A DNA stretch of 64,000 nt from Hymenobacter setariae (GCF_007713685.1 NZ_VMRJ01000002.1:124001-188000), one strand, 5' to 3'. Positions 44,857 through 54,181 are shown, counted from the first letter of the stretch. The notes: generated by a model from the sequence alone, not told the origin. Made by a program: numbers and translations.

Positions 44857-44968
44857 TGTAGCAATTGGCGCAGCCTGCTAGTATTCGAGAAGCAATGGGC
44901 AACGGGTAGCGTTTGAACAAAGTACTTGGACAGCGGCGTTTAAGCTTATTATCGTAAGTTTTAGAGGT

Positions 44969-46825
44969 ATGAAAACTATGCGTCGACTGTCGTTGCTGCT
45001 GTCGCTAAGCTGGTTGGCGCTAGCTGCGCCCCTGCGCGCCCAGCCTACCATAGGGGGCCCGCGCCCGGGCAGCTGGGCCCCCGTGAGCGGCGCTACACTA
45101 GCCAAAGACTACGCCCGCCGCGGCGAGTACGAGAAAGCTAGCTTTCTCTTTAGCCAACTCAAGGCCGACGAGCAAACTAGCCCGGCGGTGCTACCCGACT
45201 ACCTAGCTGCTTTGCAAGCTCAGAAGCGCTATAAAGACGCCGAGAAGCTCGTGAAGCGCGCCATCAAGCAGCACCCCGAGGAAGGAACCTACGGCGTGGC
45301 CCTAGGTGGCCTATACGCGGCCAGCGGCGATGCTGCCGCGGCCGACAAGCAGTATCAGCGTGTGATAAGCCAGTTGACGCCCGCGCAAGTAGCGCCGGTG
45401 GCCTCCGAGTTTGGGCGCCGTGAGCAGCCAGCCTGGGCCGAGCGCACCTACCTGCGTGGGCGCGAACTGGCCAAGAGCAACTCGGAATATGCGCCGGAAC
45501 TCATTCAGCTTTACACCCAAAGCCAGCAGCAAGACAAATTATTGGCCGAAACCCTGCGCCTAGTGCAGCAGGATGAGCAGCAGCTGCCCTTTGTGCGCAA
45601 CATGCTTCAGAATGCGCTGCACGAAGAAAAAGACTTTGATGCACTCGAGAAGCTGCTGGTGATGGCCGTGCAGGACCACCCCGAGCAGGGCGCCTACAGC
45701 GAGCTGCTACTGTGGCTCCAGGTGCAGCGCCACGACTTTGCGGGGGCATTAATACAAGCCCGCGCTCTCGACCGGCGCAGTAATACCAAGGGCAGCCGCG
45801 TGCTACAACTTGGTAGCATTGCCGAGCGCAATAAAGACTACGAAAGCGCCATTGCGGCCTACGATTACGTGGTGCGCGAGTATCGCCAGGGTCCCTACTA
45901 CCAAGTGGCTCGCCAGCGCCTGCTACAAGCCCGCGAGGCCCAGGTGCGAGACACCTACCCCGTAGACCAAGCCAAGGTGCGCGCCCTGGCCACCGAGTAC
46001 GAAAGCCTGCTCACCGAGCTAGGCCGCACACCCGACACAGCCCCGGTGATTCGCAGCTTGGCCGACCTCTACGCCTTTTCGCTAGATGATAGGGCCAAGG
46101 CCATGAGCCTCTTGCAAGAAGTCATTGCCATGCCCCGGGCCAGTGCCGACGTAGTTGACGAGTCCAAAACCGCCCTAGGAGACCTGTATTTGCTAAAAGG
46201 CGAGCCTTGGGAGGCCACGCTACTCTATTCGCAGGTCGAGAAGGCGCATCCCGAAGCGCCTCTGGGCTACGAAGCCAAGCTTCGCAATGCCCGCCTGAGC
46301 TACTTCGCTGGCGACTTCAAGTTGGCCCAAAGCCACCTAGATATTCTCAAGGAGGCCACCACCCGCGAAATTGCCAACGATGCCATGCAGCTCTCGCTGC
46401 TCATTCAGGAAAACACGGCCGAAGACACCCTAGGTACCGGTCTCAAAGCCTACGCCGCCGTGGAGGAGTTGGTGTTCCAGAATAAGCTCGCCGAAGCCAA
46501 GACTGGCCTCGACAACCTGCTGCGTAGCTATCCTGGACACGCCCTCACCGACGACGCGCTGTACTTGAAAGCCCAGCTCCAGCGCCGCACCGGCGACTTG
46601 CCCGGTGCAGTAGCTACCCTCAAGCTACTCACCGAGAACCCTAAGTATGACGTGCTTAGCGACGACGCGCTATTCCTGCTAGCTCGCATTCAGGAAGAGG
46701 ACGTGAAGGACAAAGCCCAGGCGCAGACGCTCTACCAGCAGCTACTCACCAAGTACCCCGGCAGCATCTACGTGGCAGAGGCACGCAAACGCTTCCGTCG
46801 CCTGCGCGGCGACGCGGTGCAGTAG
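44969..46825 (+). CDS. Tetratricopeptide repeat protein, secreted
   Basis: 618 residues with a signal peptide (LLLSLSWLALAAPLRAQ) followed by many TPR-like helical pairs. Early ones are KDYARRGEYEKASFLFSQLK and GGLYAASGDAAAADKQYQRV; late ones are YLKAQLQRRTGDLPGAVATL and FLLARIQEEDVKDKAQAQTLYQQLL. The terminal KYPGSIYVAEARKRFRRLRG is typical of YbgF/BamD-like periplasmic TPRs. It is probably a periplasmic scaffold; the partner is unknown. Confidence 0.82.
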   Translation: MKTMRRLSLLLSLSWLALAAPLRAQPTIGGPRPGSWAPVSGATLAKDYARRGEYEKASFLFSQLKADEQTSPAVLPDYLAALQAQKRYKDAEKLVKRAIKQHPEEGTYGVALGGLYAASGDAAAADKQYQRVISQLTPAQVAPVASEFGRREQPAWAERTYLRGRELAKSNSEYAPELIQLYTQSQQQDKLLAETLRLVQQDEQQLPFVRNMLQNALHEEKDFDALEKLLVMAVQDHPEQGAYSELLLWLQVQRHDFAGALIQARALDRRSNTKGSRVLQLGSIAERNKDYESAIAAYDYVVREYRQGPYYQVARQRLLQAREAQVRDTYPVDQAKVRALATEYESLLTELGRTPDTAPVIRSLADLYAFSLDDRAKAMSLLQEVIAMPRASADVVDESKTALGDLYLLKGEPWEATLLYSQVEKAHPEAPLGYEAKLRNARLSYFAGDFKLAQSHLDILKEATTREIANDAMQLSLLIQENTAEDTLGTGLKAYAAVEELVFQNKLAEAKTGLDNLLRSYPGHALTDDALYLKAQLQRRTGDLPGAVATLKLLTENPKYDVLSDDALFLLARIQEEDVKDKAQAQTLYQQLLTKYPGSIYVAEARKRFRRLRGDAVQ

Positions 46826-47113
46826 TGCATTCGTAATCGCATAAGCAGGGTCCATTTGTAACCGATTGAGCATTGCTGCCTACCTAGGCGAGCTACCCTA
46901 GGCGGGAGAATGTCGTGGCATGAGGCTTACTCAAAACCATAGCTGTTTAGCTGGCCCGCAGCCTGCATAGGCCGTAGCAGGCTAGGAGGGACGGCGCTGC
47001 CCGGGCGTGTGCCGTTCTCCCGGCGTTACCTTCGCGTCGGTGCTGGCCACGAGTAACACTACCAGAGGTAGCTAGTCGCGGTTTTGTCGAGCGTAATTCC
47101 TACCCCTTCTACC
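46826..47113. other. Intergenic region with no gene identified
   Basis: 288 bp. It holds two CCTAGG words 15 bp apart (about 46882 and 46897), an imperfect GC-rich hairpin around 46986-47021 and a TACCTTCG (47027-47034) resembling the -7 promoter element for the FkbM gene. No tRNA or known structured RNA is recognised. Confidence 0.4.
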
Positions 47114-47785
47114 ATGAGTTTAATGTACCAAAAGCTTCGGGCGCGTGGCCTAACCTTCACCCACGTGTGTGAGGTAGGCGTTTATATTCCGGAGACTTCC
47201 AACATTCTCGACTTTATCAACAACGGGGTGCGGGCAACCCTAGTAGAGGCCGACCCCGACGTAGCGCAGAAAATAAAGGCCGCCTTCGCTACCAAAAACA
47301 TCGACCTGCACCCAGTGGCTGTGTGGGATACCAACGGCACGCTAAAGCTATCTAAAGCTGCCTCTTCCACGTTTGCCACCGAGTTGCCCACAAGCCCCGC
47401 GCTCGAAAATGACCGCTACCATGTGAGCGAGGCTACGACCTTTGAGGTGCCTTGTGTGCAGTTCTCAACCATTGATGATGGGACCATTGACCTGCTCAGC
47501 ATCGATATCGAAGGGGGCGAATGGTACGTGCTGAAGCACCTAGTAAGCTCTCCTAAAGTATTATCAATCGAAACGCACGGTAAATACTACACCAACCCTT
47601 TTCTAACAGAAATAACTGCTTGGCTAGCGCAGCATCAGTACACGCTTTGGTATAAAGATGGCAGTGATAGTGTTTTCATAAAGGAAGGTCTTTTCCCTAT
47701 TAGCGTCTTCGACAAACTAGCTACAAAGCGAGTTGAGCTGCTTATTCGTTGGAAAAAGTTTAAGCGGATTTTTAAAAAGAAGTAA
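47114..47785 (+). CDS. FkbM-family methyltransferase
   Basis: About 223 residues from ATG 47114. Motif I-like sequence FTHVCEVGVYIPETSNIL and the acidic loop VEADPDVAQKIKAAFATKN fit FkbM SAM-dependent methyltransferases; the ending block IDLLSIDIEGGEWYVLKHL is the diagnostic FkbM signature. These enzymes O-methylate sugars, often in surface polysaccharides. It precedes an O-antigen ligase and a GT9 gene, in keeping with glycan modification. GC content falls toward its 3' end. Confidence 0.88.
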   Translation: MSLMYQKLRARGLTFTHVCEVGVYIPETSNILDFINNGVRATLVEADPDVAQKIKAAFATKNIDLHPVAVWDTNGTLKLSKAASSTFATELPTSPALENDRYHVSEATTFEVPCVQFSTIDDGTIDLLSIDIEGGEWYVLKHLVSSPKVLSIETHGKYYTNPFLTEITAWLAQHQYTLWYKDGSDSVFIKEGLFPISVFDKLATKRVELLIRWKKFKRIFKKK

Positions 47786-47868
47786 GCTAGCTGAGCTAAC
47801 TAATTATCGCGCCACGGAAGAACGCTAACATTCTTTTTCTGGCTTCCAGTTTTAGTCGCGAGTAATAA

Positions 47869-49146
47869 ATGTGGACTTTTTTTTCGGAAGCTAGGGTACG
47901 TCGATTAAGCGTTTTTTTTGGAATAGTAATAATAGCTGGAATATTCCTTTCTGCTTTTATAAGAATATTGCCTAGTATAGGCATCGCGGGCCTGTTTCTA
48001 ACAGGGGTGGGCTACAGTTTGGCGCATAAACGTATCGCGCAGCGAGCTCAGTGGCCCGTGTTAGGGAGCTTCATACTCATCTACCTACTGCACGCGGCCA
48101 CCGGAATTTGGGCTTGCTTTTTTAGAAACGGCTCGGGCGAATTACTCCTGCAAGACTTGGTGCTACAGTTGCCCTTGCTGTTGCTACCGCTCTCTTTCTT
48201 GCTGTTGCCTACCTGGCACGAGCAGCAGCGAATCACCCTGTGGGTTGTGCTGATTGGTTGCTGCCTGCTCTCTGCACTTGGCAGCACTGTTAATTATTTC
48301 ATTCATTACGAGCAAATTGACCAGGGTTACGTGCGTTCGCAGGTAATGCCGACTGTTCCGGATTATATCCGGTTTAGCTTGCTAATCAGCATGTCCGTGC
48401 TCGCAGGAGCAATGCTCTTGTTTCAAAAGGCGCTGCCCGCCGGCTGGCGTTGGCCAGTGGCGGGGGCGATAGTATTGCTATTCATTTTCCAGCACCTGCT
48501 AGCAGTGCGCAGTGGCCTGCTGACCATGTACGCGGGTGGAGTACTACTACTCGGGTGGCTGGGCTGGCAGCCCAAGCACCGGAAAACACTACTGCTACTA
48601 ATCACGTCGCTGGCGGTAGTAGCAGGAATATGCTTACAAGTATTTCCGACGCTGCAAAATAGAGTTGTGAATACACGCTATGATACAGAACTATTAAATT
48701 TTACGGACGCTGCTAATAATCATTCTATTACTGCTCGCTTTTACTCTTACAAAGTAGCGTGGATTATTATCAGTGAATACCCAATAGCAGGTGTGAGTAA
48801 AATCAAGCTAGACGAAGCAGTAGCCGAGCAGTACGGCTATATGTATCCCGAAATAGAAGTTGCGCATTACCTACTGCCACACAATCAGTTTTTATATAAT
48901 TTAGCCGCATATGGTATAGTGGGATTGCTCTTCTTTTTGATTGCTTTCTATTATCCGCTATGGGTAGGGCTGCGCACCAAAAACGTATTGCTTATTCTGA
49001 TTTACACGATAGTATCTATCTCTTTTTTAGTCGAATACACACTTGAAACACAGATTGGTGTGTTAACGGGTATTTTCTTTATTCTGCTAGCACTTATTCC
49101 AACCACCTCTAGCCGCCCTACAGCCACTCGATTGGCCCAGCGTTAA
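47869..49146 (+). CDS. O-antigen ligase family membrane protein
   Basis: 425 residues with about ten membrane segments and one large periplasmic loop (about residues 255-340) that carries YKVAWIIISEYPIAGV and the conserved PHNQFLYNLAAYGIVG segment, where WaaL-type ligases have their catalytic region. Such enzymes join undecaprenyl-linked O-polysaccharide to lipid A-core or to proteins. The gene is AT-richer than average, common for surface-glycan genes and hinting at horizontal turnover. Wzy polymerase is an alternative. Confidence 0.8.
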   Translation: MWTFFSEARVRRLSVFFGIVIIAGIFLSAFIRILPSIGIAGLFLTGVGYSLAHKRIAQRAQWPVLGSFILIYLLHAATGIWACFFRNGSGELLLQDLVLQLPLLLLPLSFLLLPTWHEQQRITLWVVLIGCCLLSALGSTVNYFIHYEQIDQGYVRSQVMPTVPDYIRFSLLISMSVLAGAMLLFQKALPAGWRWPVAGAIVLLFIFQHLLAVRSGLLTMYAGGVLLLGWLGWQPKHRKTLLLLITSLAVVAGICLQVFPTLQNRVVNTRYDTELLNFTDAANNHSITARFYSYKVAWIIISEYPIAGVSKIKLDEAVAEQYGYMYPEIEVAHYLLPHNQFLYNLAAYGIVGLLFFLIAFYYPLWVGLRTKNVLLILIYTIVSISFLVEYTLETQIGVLTGIFFILLALIPTTSSRPTATRLAQR

Positions 49147-49168
49147 GGCCCGGCCCTAGGTTCAGCTT

Positions 49169-50374
49169 ATGCTTAGCTCTTTTCTCACGCGCATTCGGTT
49201 GGCTTACCGCGCTCGCCGTGCCGAGCGTCTTGTTGTAGCGCTCAGCACTTCAGATGCCAAAGCGCTCAGTACCCAAGCCCCACCTCAGCAGGCGCGCGTG
49301 CTGGTAGTGCGCAACGACTCGATTGGCGATTACCTGCTGTACCGCCCTTGGTTGCGCCAGCTCAGCCTTGCGTTGCGCGCCCGTGGGCAGCAGCTCACGC
49401 TGCTCGCCAACCGGGTGTGGGCGCCACTGGCGCAAACCTGGGACGGCGAGTGGTGCGATGAAATAATAGCCGTGGACTTCGGCGCTTTTGCCAAAGACCT
49501 ATCGTACCGAAGTCAGCTCGTACAAAAGCTGGGCGAAAAAGGCTTTGGCGAAGTCATTTATCCGCTACACGTACGCGAGCCTACTGTCGAAAATTTTATT
49601 CGGTTTCTACAGGCGCCCGTTCGCGTAGCCAGTGAAGGGGCGCATCAGGTCAGTGATTGGTTGTCGCTGCTCAATGCCAGCTATTCGCACCTACTGCCTA
49701 GCACCCGGGACGTACTGTTTGAATACGACCGCAACCGCGAATTTTTCGAGAATTGGCAGCAGTTGGCCGCAGACCCTAGCGCACTGCCTACTACCGAGGT
49801 GCCGCTGACCCTGCCGCTCTCGGTGCACGAAGCGGCTCGCCAAGTGGGGGCTACCACCGCGCCCTACGTGGTGCTGTTTCCCGGTGCCAGCGCCCGGCAA
49901 AAAAGATGGCCCCCGTCTGCTTTTGCGAAGCTGGCTCGGCAGCTGCACCAGTACTACGGTGCGCGCTATCGGCTAGTAGTAGCCGGCAGCGCCGCCGATG
50001 ACAAGCTGGCCCAGCAGCTGATACAGGCGGCCGGCCCCGCCGTGCCCCTCGAAAACCAGTGTGGAAAAACGGACCTGCCGGGGCTGGCCGCGTTGCTGGC
50101 CGCCGCGCAGCTAGTCATCAGCAACGATACAGTGGCGGCCCACTTGGCTGTGCAAGCCGGTACGCCCTGCTTGGTATTGCTGATGGGTGAAAACTACGGC
50201 AAGTTTTTTCCCTACCCGCCCGCCTTGCTACGAGCGCCTTGCCAATGCCTGTTTCCGCCCAGCCAAGAAGCGCGATTCGCTCGCGGAGAATTCAGCCCGC
50301 CACCTCGCGACCCAATTATTGATAAAATTCCGGTGGAGCGGGTGCTACTGGCTGCGCAGCAAATGCTGCAATGA
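49169..50374 (+). CDS. Glycosyltransferase family 9 (heptosyltransferase-like)
   Basis: 401 residues, starting 22 bp after the ligase. GT9 marks are RVLVVRNDSIGDYLLYRPWL at the N-terminal domain, VVLFPGASARQKRWPPSAFAKLARQL at the donor domain start, and the LLAAAQLVISNDTVAAHLAVQAG block with PCLVLLMGENYGKFFPY near the C-terminus. GT9 enzymes transfer ADP-heptose to LPS core. Linked to the ligase, it likely acts in core or glycan synthesis. Confidence 0.9.
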   Translation: MLSSFLTRIRLAYRARRAERLVVALSTSDAKALSTQAPPQQARVLVVRNDSIGDYLLYRPWLRQLSLALRARGQQLTLLANRVWAPLAQTWDGEWCDEIIAVDFGAFAKDLSYRSQLVQKLGEKGFGEVIYPLHVREPTVENFIRFLQAPVRVASEGAHQVSDWLSLLNASYSHLLPSTRDVLFEYDRNREFFENWQQLAADPSALPTTEVPLTLPLSVHEAARQVGATTAPYVVLFPGASARQKRWPPSAFAKLARQLHQYYGARYRLVVAGSAADDKLAQQLIQAAGPAVPLENQCGKTDLPGLAALLAAAQLVISNDTVAAHLAVQAGTPCLVLLMGENYGKFFPYPPALLRAPCQCLFPPSQEARFARGEFSPPPRDPIIDKIPVERVLLAAQQMLQ

Positions 50375-50470
50375 GCAACAGTAAGCTAAGCTAAAAGCGG
50401 CCCTAGATAGCTCCATAGTTGCTCGCAGCTACTGATGGGGATGAAAGAACTACCTAGGTAGCGTAAAAAA

Positions 50471-50584
50471 TCAGCCGAAGAAAACGAACATCAGTGCTAA
50501 TACCACAATGAACACCACGTACATCAGGCCATCGGATAAAATGTACTGGCGATAGCGTTGGTAAAACTCACGGAGGCGGCTCAT
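50471..50584 (-). CDS. 37-residue single-helix membrane peptide
   Basis: A short minus-strand frame from ATG 50584 to TGA 50471. It encodes a basic, aromatic N-terminus (MSRLREFYQRYRQYILSDG) and one membrane helix (LMYVVFIVVLALMFVFFG). A TACCTTCG resembling the -7 promoter element lies about 20 bp upstream on the minus strand, and the gene is divergent from recJ. The clean amphipathic-plus-membrane pattern argues for a real small protein; no function is known to me. Confidence 0.65.
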   Translation of the reverse strand: MSRLREFYQRYRQYILSDGLMYVVFIVVLALMFVFFG

Positions 50585-50631
50585 AAGCACGGGCAAAGGG
50601 GCGGGCGAAGGTACGACGGCTAATTTTTGCG

Positions 50632-50639
50632 TACTTTTG
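50632..50639 (+). promoter_or_regulatory. Bacteroidota -7 promoter element of recJ
   Basis: TACTTTTG (fits TAnnTTTG) lies 24 bp before ATG 50664, in the divergent gap with the 37-residue peptide gene. Confidence 0.5.
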
Positions 50640-50663
50640 AGGCTATTCTTGTTCTATTTATTA

Positions 50664-52553
50664 ATGCCTGTTATTCCTCTCAAGCGCTGGATATTTGCCC
50701 CCGACCCCGACCCCGCAACGGTGGCCGGCCTAGGGGAAGCGCTGAGTATCAGCCCAGTGTTAGCGCGGCTGTTGGTGCAGCGCGGTATTGTGACGCCAGC
50801 GGCGGCGCAAGAGTTTTTTGAGCCTAAGCTGGCCGATTTGCCCTCGCCCTGGCTGATGTGCGACATGGACTTGGCCGTGGCGCGGGTAATGCGCGCCCTA
50901 CAAAGTGGCGAAAAAATCTTGGTGCTGGGCGACTACGATGTGGACGGCATTACGTCGGTAGCCTTGGTAGTAAGCTATTTGCGGCCGCTAGCCGAAGCCC
51001 TCGACTTGCCCGAGGAACAAAGCCGGTTTCAGCCCTACATCCCCGACCGGCATCGTGAGGGCTATGGCATCTCGATGCAGGCCGTGGACTTCGCCAAAGC
51101 CCACGGTTTCACGCTGGTTATTGCCCTCGACTGCGGCGTGAAGGCTGTGGAGCAAGTGGCCCACGCCAATGACCTAGGACTCGATTTCATCATCTGTGAC
51201 CACCATTTGCCTGGCGAGGAACTGCCGGCTGCCGTGGCTGTGCTCGACCCTAAGCGGGCCGATTGCAGCTACCCGTACCCCGACCTGTCGGGCTGTGGCG
51301 TGGGCTTTAAGCTCTTGCAAGGCCTCACCGAGCGCCTAGGGCTGCCCACCGCCCCACTCTATGCGCAGCTCGACCTCGTGACGGTGAGCATTGCGGCCGA
51401 CGTAGTGCCCGTAACGGGCGAAAACCGCGTGCTGGCCGCCCACGGTCTCCGCCGCTTCAACGTGACGCAGGCTGCCGCAGCGGCCCAGGCTGCTACGCCT
51501 CAAGTAGCCCAAACCGCTGCCGACACGCTCGATGGCCCGGCACCGCGCCCAGCGCAGGCGCCCTCCTCGGCTCACCTACCAAGCGAAGGCTTGCGCCCCG
51601 GCTTAGCAGCCTTGCACGAGTTGGCTGCCCCCCGCCAGGGCCCGCTGAGCCTGAGCTCTCTAGTATTTGGGTTTGCGCCGCGCATCAACGCCGCCGGGCG
51701 CATGGGCGATGCCCACCGCGCCGTGAATATGCTGCTGGCTCCTACGCAGCAGGAGGCACGCTACACGGCCGAGGTAGTCGACCACATGAACCAGGAGCGG
51801 CGCCTCTCAGATGCGCGCACCACTCAGGAGGCGCTGGCCATGATTGCCGAAGACCCTGACGGCGCCACGGCGCCCGCTACAGTGCTTTTTCAGCCGCACT
51901 GGCCGCAGGGTGTGCTGGGCATTGTGGCTTCGCGCTGCCTCGACCAATACTACCGGCCCACCGTTATTCTCACCGAGAAGGATGGCATGGCAACCGGCTC
52001 GTCGCGCTCCATCGCGGGTTTTGATGTGCATGAGGTGCTCGAAGCTTGCGCACCGTTGCTGAGCCAGTTTGGCGGGCACCGGGCGGCGGCGGGCCTCACA
52101 CTGCCCGTCGAAAATCTACCTGCTTTTAAGGCGCAGTTTATGCGCGAAGTAGCGGCCCGTGTGCCCGCCGGCCAGCAGCCTGTGCGGCCCGTGGATATCG
52201 ATTCGTGGCTGGATTTTACGCAGCTTACAACCGAGTTTCTATCCGAACTGCAACGCCTAGAGCCTTACGGCCCCGGCAACCCCGCACCCGTTTTTGCCAG
52301 TGCCGACTTGCGAGCGGTGCCCGCTTCGGTGCGACCAGTGGGCCAGGCCGGTCACCTCAAAATGCGCCTAATGCAGCCCGACCAATCGCCCGGTGTGGTG
52401 CTTGAGGCCATTGGCTTTGGCCTAGGTCACTACCTGCCGCGCTTGCTCGAAACGCCTGATGCGCCCCTGAGTGCGTGCTACATCTTAGAGATGAACGAGT
52501 TTAGGGGGCAGCGCACCTTACAGCTGCGCTTGCTAGACCTGCGCTGGGAGTAG
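50664..52553 (+). CDS. recJ: Single-stranded-DNA-specific exonuclease RecJ
   Basis: About 629 residues from ATG 50664; a TTG at 50637 overlaps the promoter element. It degrades 5' single strands in RecF-pathway recombination and mismatch repair. The DHH domain has VLGDYDVDGITSVALV, VIALDCGVKAVEQV and FIICDHHLPGEELP, with FGFAPRINAAGRMGDA following. The DHHA1 domain has SSRSIAGFDVHEVLEAC and GGHRAAAGLTLP. An unusual Ala/Pro-rich insertion of about 45 residues (about 267-312) sits between the two core domains. Confidence 0.95.
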   Translation: MPVIPLKRWIFAPDPDPATVAGLGEALSISPVLARLLVQRGIVTPAAAQEFFEPKLADLPSPWLMCDMDLAVARVMRALQSGEKILVLGDYDVDGITSVALVVSYLRPLAEALDLPEEQSRFQPYIPDRHREGYGISMQAVDFAKAHGFTLVIALDCGVKAVEQVAHANDLGLDFIICDHHLPGEELPAAVAVLDPKRADCSYPYPDLSGCGVGFKLLQGLTERLGLPTAPLYAQLDLVTVSIAADVVPVTGENRVLAAHGLRRFNVTQAAAAAQAATPQVAQTAADTLDGPAPRPAQAPSSAHLPSEGLRPGLAALHELAAPRQGPLSLSSLVFGFAPRINAAGRMGDAHRAVNMLLAPTQQEARYTAEVVDHMNQERRLSDARTTQEALAMIAEDPDGATAPATVLFQPHWPQGVLGIVASRCLDQYYRPTVILTEKDGMATGSSRSIAGFDVHEVLEACAPLLSQFGGHRAAAGLTLPVENLPAFKAQFMREVAARVPAGQQPVRPVDIDSWLDFTQLTTEFLSELQRLEPYGPGNPAPVFASADLRAVPASVRPVGQAGHLKMRLMQPDQSPGVVLEAIGFGLGHYLPRLLETPDAPLSACYILEMNEFRGQRTLQLRLLDLRWE

Positions 52554-52561
52554 TTTTTTGC

Positions 52562-52648
52562 GCCACTAGCTTCTGGTTGCTAGCTATTCGCTGCCTCTCC
52601 TGCGTAGGTGAGGAAAGCTAGTAGCTAACAGCCAAAAGCTAGCAGCCA
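52562..52648. terminator. Long imperfect hairpin after recJ
   Basis: The left part (from 52562, CTAGCTTCTGGTTG) and the right part (to 52648, CAGCCAAAAGCTAG) pair imperfectly over about 35 bp, with many C/T differences that leave G-U pairs in RNA. It looks like a decayed long palindrome and may act as a terminator. Confidence 0.5.
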
Positions 52649-52652
52649 AAAA

Positions 52653-53270
52653 ATGCGTTACGTTTCCATCGACCTCGAAATGAGCGGGCCCGACCCTCTG
52701 CGCCACCAGGTGCTGGAGCTAGCCGCTGTGGTAGAGGATACTAAGCGGGCCGCCGCTACACCACTAGCTGAGCTGCCGGCTTTCCGCCGCGCCGTGCGCC
52801 ACCCCGAAATCTGTGGTACGGCCGGCGCCCTGGCTCTCAATGCGGGACTGCTGCACGAGCTAGCCGACAAAACCAAACTGGCTGCGCCCGACATTTGCCG
52901 GCCTGATGAGCTGCTGCCGCAACTGCGCGAGTTTTTACTAGCCAACGGTTTTCGGCCCAATAAAAAGGACTGCTTGAGCGTGGTGATGGCGGGCAAGAAC
53001 TTCGCCACGTTTGACCTGCTTTTTTTGCGCCAGCTACCCGGTTGGGGTACCCTACTCAAAGCCGAGCCCGCCGTGCTTGACCCTGCTGCTTTCTACCTCA
53101 ACTGGCACAAGGATTCGCGACTGCCCACCATGCTCATTTGCCAGGCGCGTGCCGGCGATGCCGAGCCCCACGTAGCCCACGAGGCCTTGGCCGATGCCCT
53201 AGAGGTGGTGCGCCTACTGCGGCCCTTCTACGAGCACCCCGCTTATAAATCAATTAATAAGGAGCAATAA
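52653..53270 (+). CDS. DEDDh-type 3'-5' exonuclease (DnaQ/oligoribonuclease-like)
   Basis: 205 residues. Exonuclease motif I is IDLEMSG (Asp 7, Glu 9), motif II lies in GKNFATFDLLFL and motif III is HEALADALEVVRLL (His and Asp), together the DEDDh set. Length and the M.GPDPLRHQVLELA start resemble oligoribonuclease and related RNase T-fold enzymes. DNA or RNA preference cannot be told. Its stop codon is inside a 24-25 bp perfect hairpin shared with the TPM operon. Confidence 0.82.
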   Translation: MRYVSIDLEMSGPDPLRHQVLELAAVVEDTKRAAATPLAELPAFRRAVRHPEICGTAGALALNAGLLHELADKTKLAAPDICRPDELLPQLREFLLANGFRPNKKDCLSVVMAGKNFATFDLLFLRQLPGWGTLLKAEPAVLDPAAFYLNWHKDSRLPTMLICQARAGDAEPHVAHEALADALEVVRLLRPFYEHPAYKSINKEQ

Positions 53271-53320
53271 GCAAAGTGCCTGCTAAGCTACTTCAAGCTT
53301 AGCAGGCACTTTGCTTATTG
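53265..53320. terminator. Perfect bidirectional hairpin containing a stop codon
   Basis: Arms 53265-53289 and 53296-53320 pair without mismatch (25 bp) around a 6-base loop, between convergent genes. The stop TAA of the exonuclease gene (53268-53270) is in the left arm. Confidence 0.85.
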
Positions 53321-53332
53321 TTGGTGAACAAG

Positions 53333-54181
53333 CTACCAGCTACCGCTAGCGCCGCCGCCACCGCTGCTGCCGCCGCCAAAACCACCAAAGCCGCCGCCTC
53401 CACCGCCGCCTCCACCGCCGAAGACCCCGCGGCCGCCCGAGAAGTCGCCGAAAATAATGGGGGGCATGAAGCCGCCGCCAAAGCCTCCACGTCCGCCTCG
53501 GCCTCCACCGCCCCCACGCGAGCGCAGTAAAAAGACCAGAATCAGCACGCCAATAATTATCCAGAAGCCAGCCCCTGAGCCGGTCCGGTCGCGGCGCCCA
53601 CGGCTACGCGGCGCCTGGGCTGGGTCGGCTTTGTATTCGCCCTTGGCTAGGGCTATCAGCTGGTCAGTGGCCCGGTCAAGGCCCGCGTAGTACTGGTTTT
53701 GGCGAAAAGCTGGCACCAGTGTATTGCTGATAATGCGTTTGGCCAGTGCATCGGGTACTGCGCCTTCGAGGCCATAGCCCGTTTGAATGCGAGCCTTGCG
53801 CTCCTGAATGGCCACGAGCACCAAGATGCCGTTGTTGTTATTCTTTGAGCCGATGCCCCAGCTTTCATAAAGCTTTTGAGCATAGTCGGCAATATCATTG
53901 CCCTCTAGAGTGGGCACCGTGACCACCGCTATCTGCGAAGTGGTACTATCGTTGTAACTAACCAGCTTCTGTTCCAAGGCAGCCACCTCCTGCGGCTGCA
54001 GCACCTGAGCTAAGTCGTTTACTAGGCGGGGTGGGCTAGGGGGGGGCGGTACTTGCTGGGCTCGCGCCACTAGCCCTAAGCTCAGCCATAGTAGCAGGCC
54101 TAGCAGGCCGCGCCAATAGCTAGTAGCTGCCCAACGTGAGGGAGAAGACAACCTAGGAGATGCTAAAAAAAATCGGTTCAT
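53333..54181 (-). CDS. TPM domain protein with Gly-rich C-terminus
   Basis: 282 residues. Signal peptide (GLLLWLSLGLVARAQ), then a TPM domain (VNDLAQVLQPQEVAALEQKL, IAVVTVPTLEGNDIADYAQKL, ILVLVAIQERKARIQTGYGLEG), one membrane helix (GFWIIIGVLILVFLL) and a Gly/Phe-rich tail to the C-terminus. Bacterial TPM proteins face the periplasm and have been linked to photosystem repair in phototrophs; here they pair with LemA. It overlaps the preceding TPM gene by 4 bp (ATGA). Confidence 0.88.
   Translation of the reverse strand: MNRFFLASPRLSSPSRWAATSYWRGLLGLLLWLSLGLVARAQQVPPPPSPPRLVNDLAQVLQPQEVAALEQKLVSYNDSTTSQIAVVTVPTLEGNDIADYAQKLYESWGIGSKNNNNGILVLVAIQERKARIQTGYGLEGAVPDALAKRIISNTLVPAFRQNQYYAGLDRATDQLIALAKGEYKADPAQAPRSRGRRDRTGSGAGFWIIIGVLILVFLLRSRGGGGGRGGRGGFGGGFMPPIIFGDFSGGRGVFGGGGGGGGGGFGGFGGGSSGGGGASGSW

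Noticed and set aside
53318..53530. Plus-strand Ala/Thr-rich frame opposite the Gly-rich TPM tail
   Set aside because: It is the antisense of a Gly codon run; the TPM gene with its signal peptide is clearly the coding strand.
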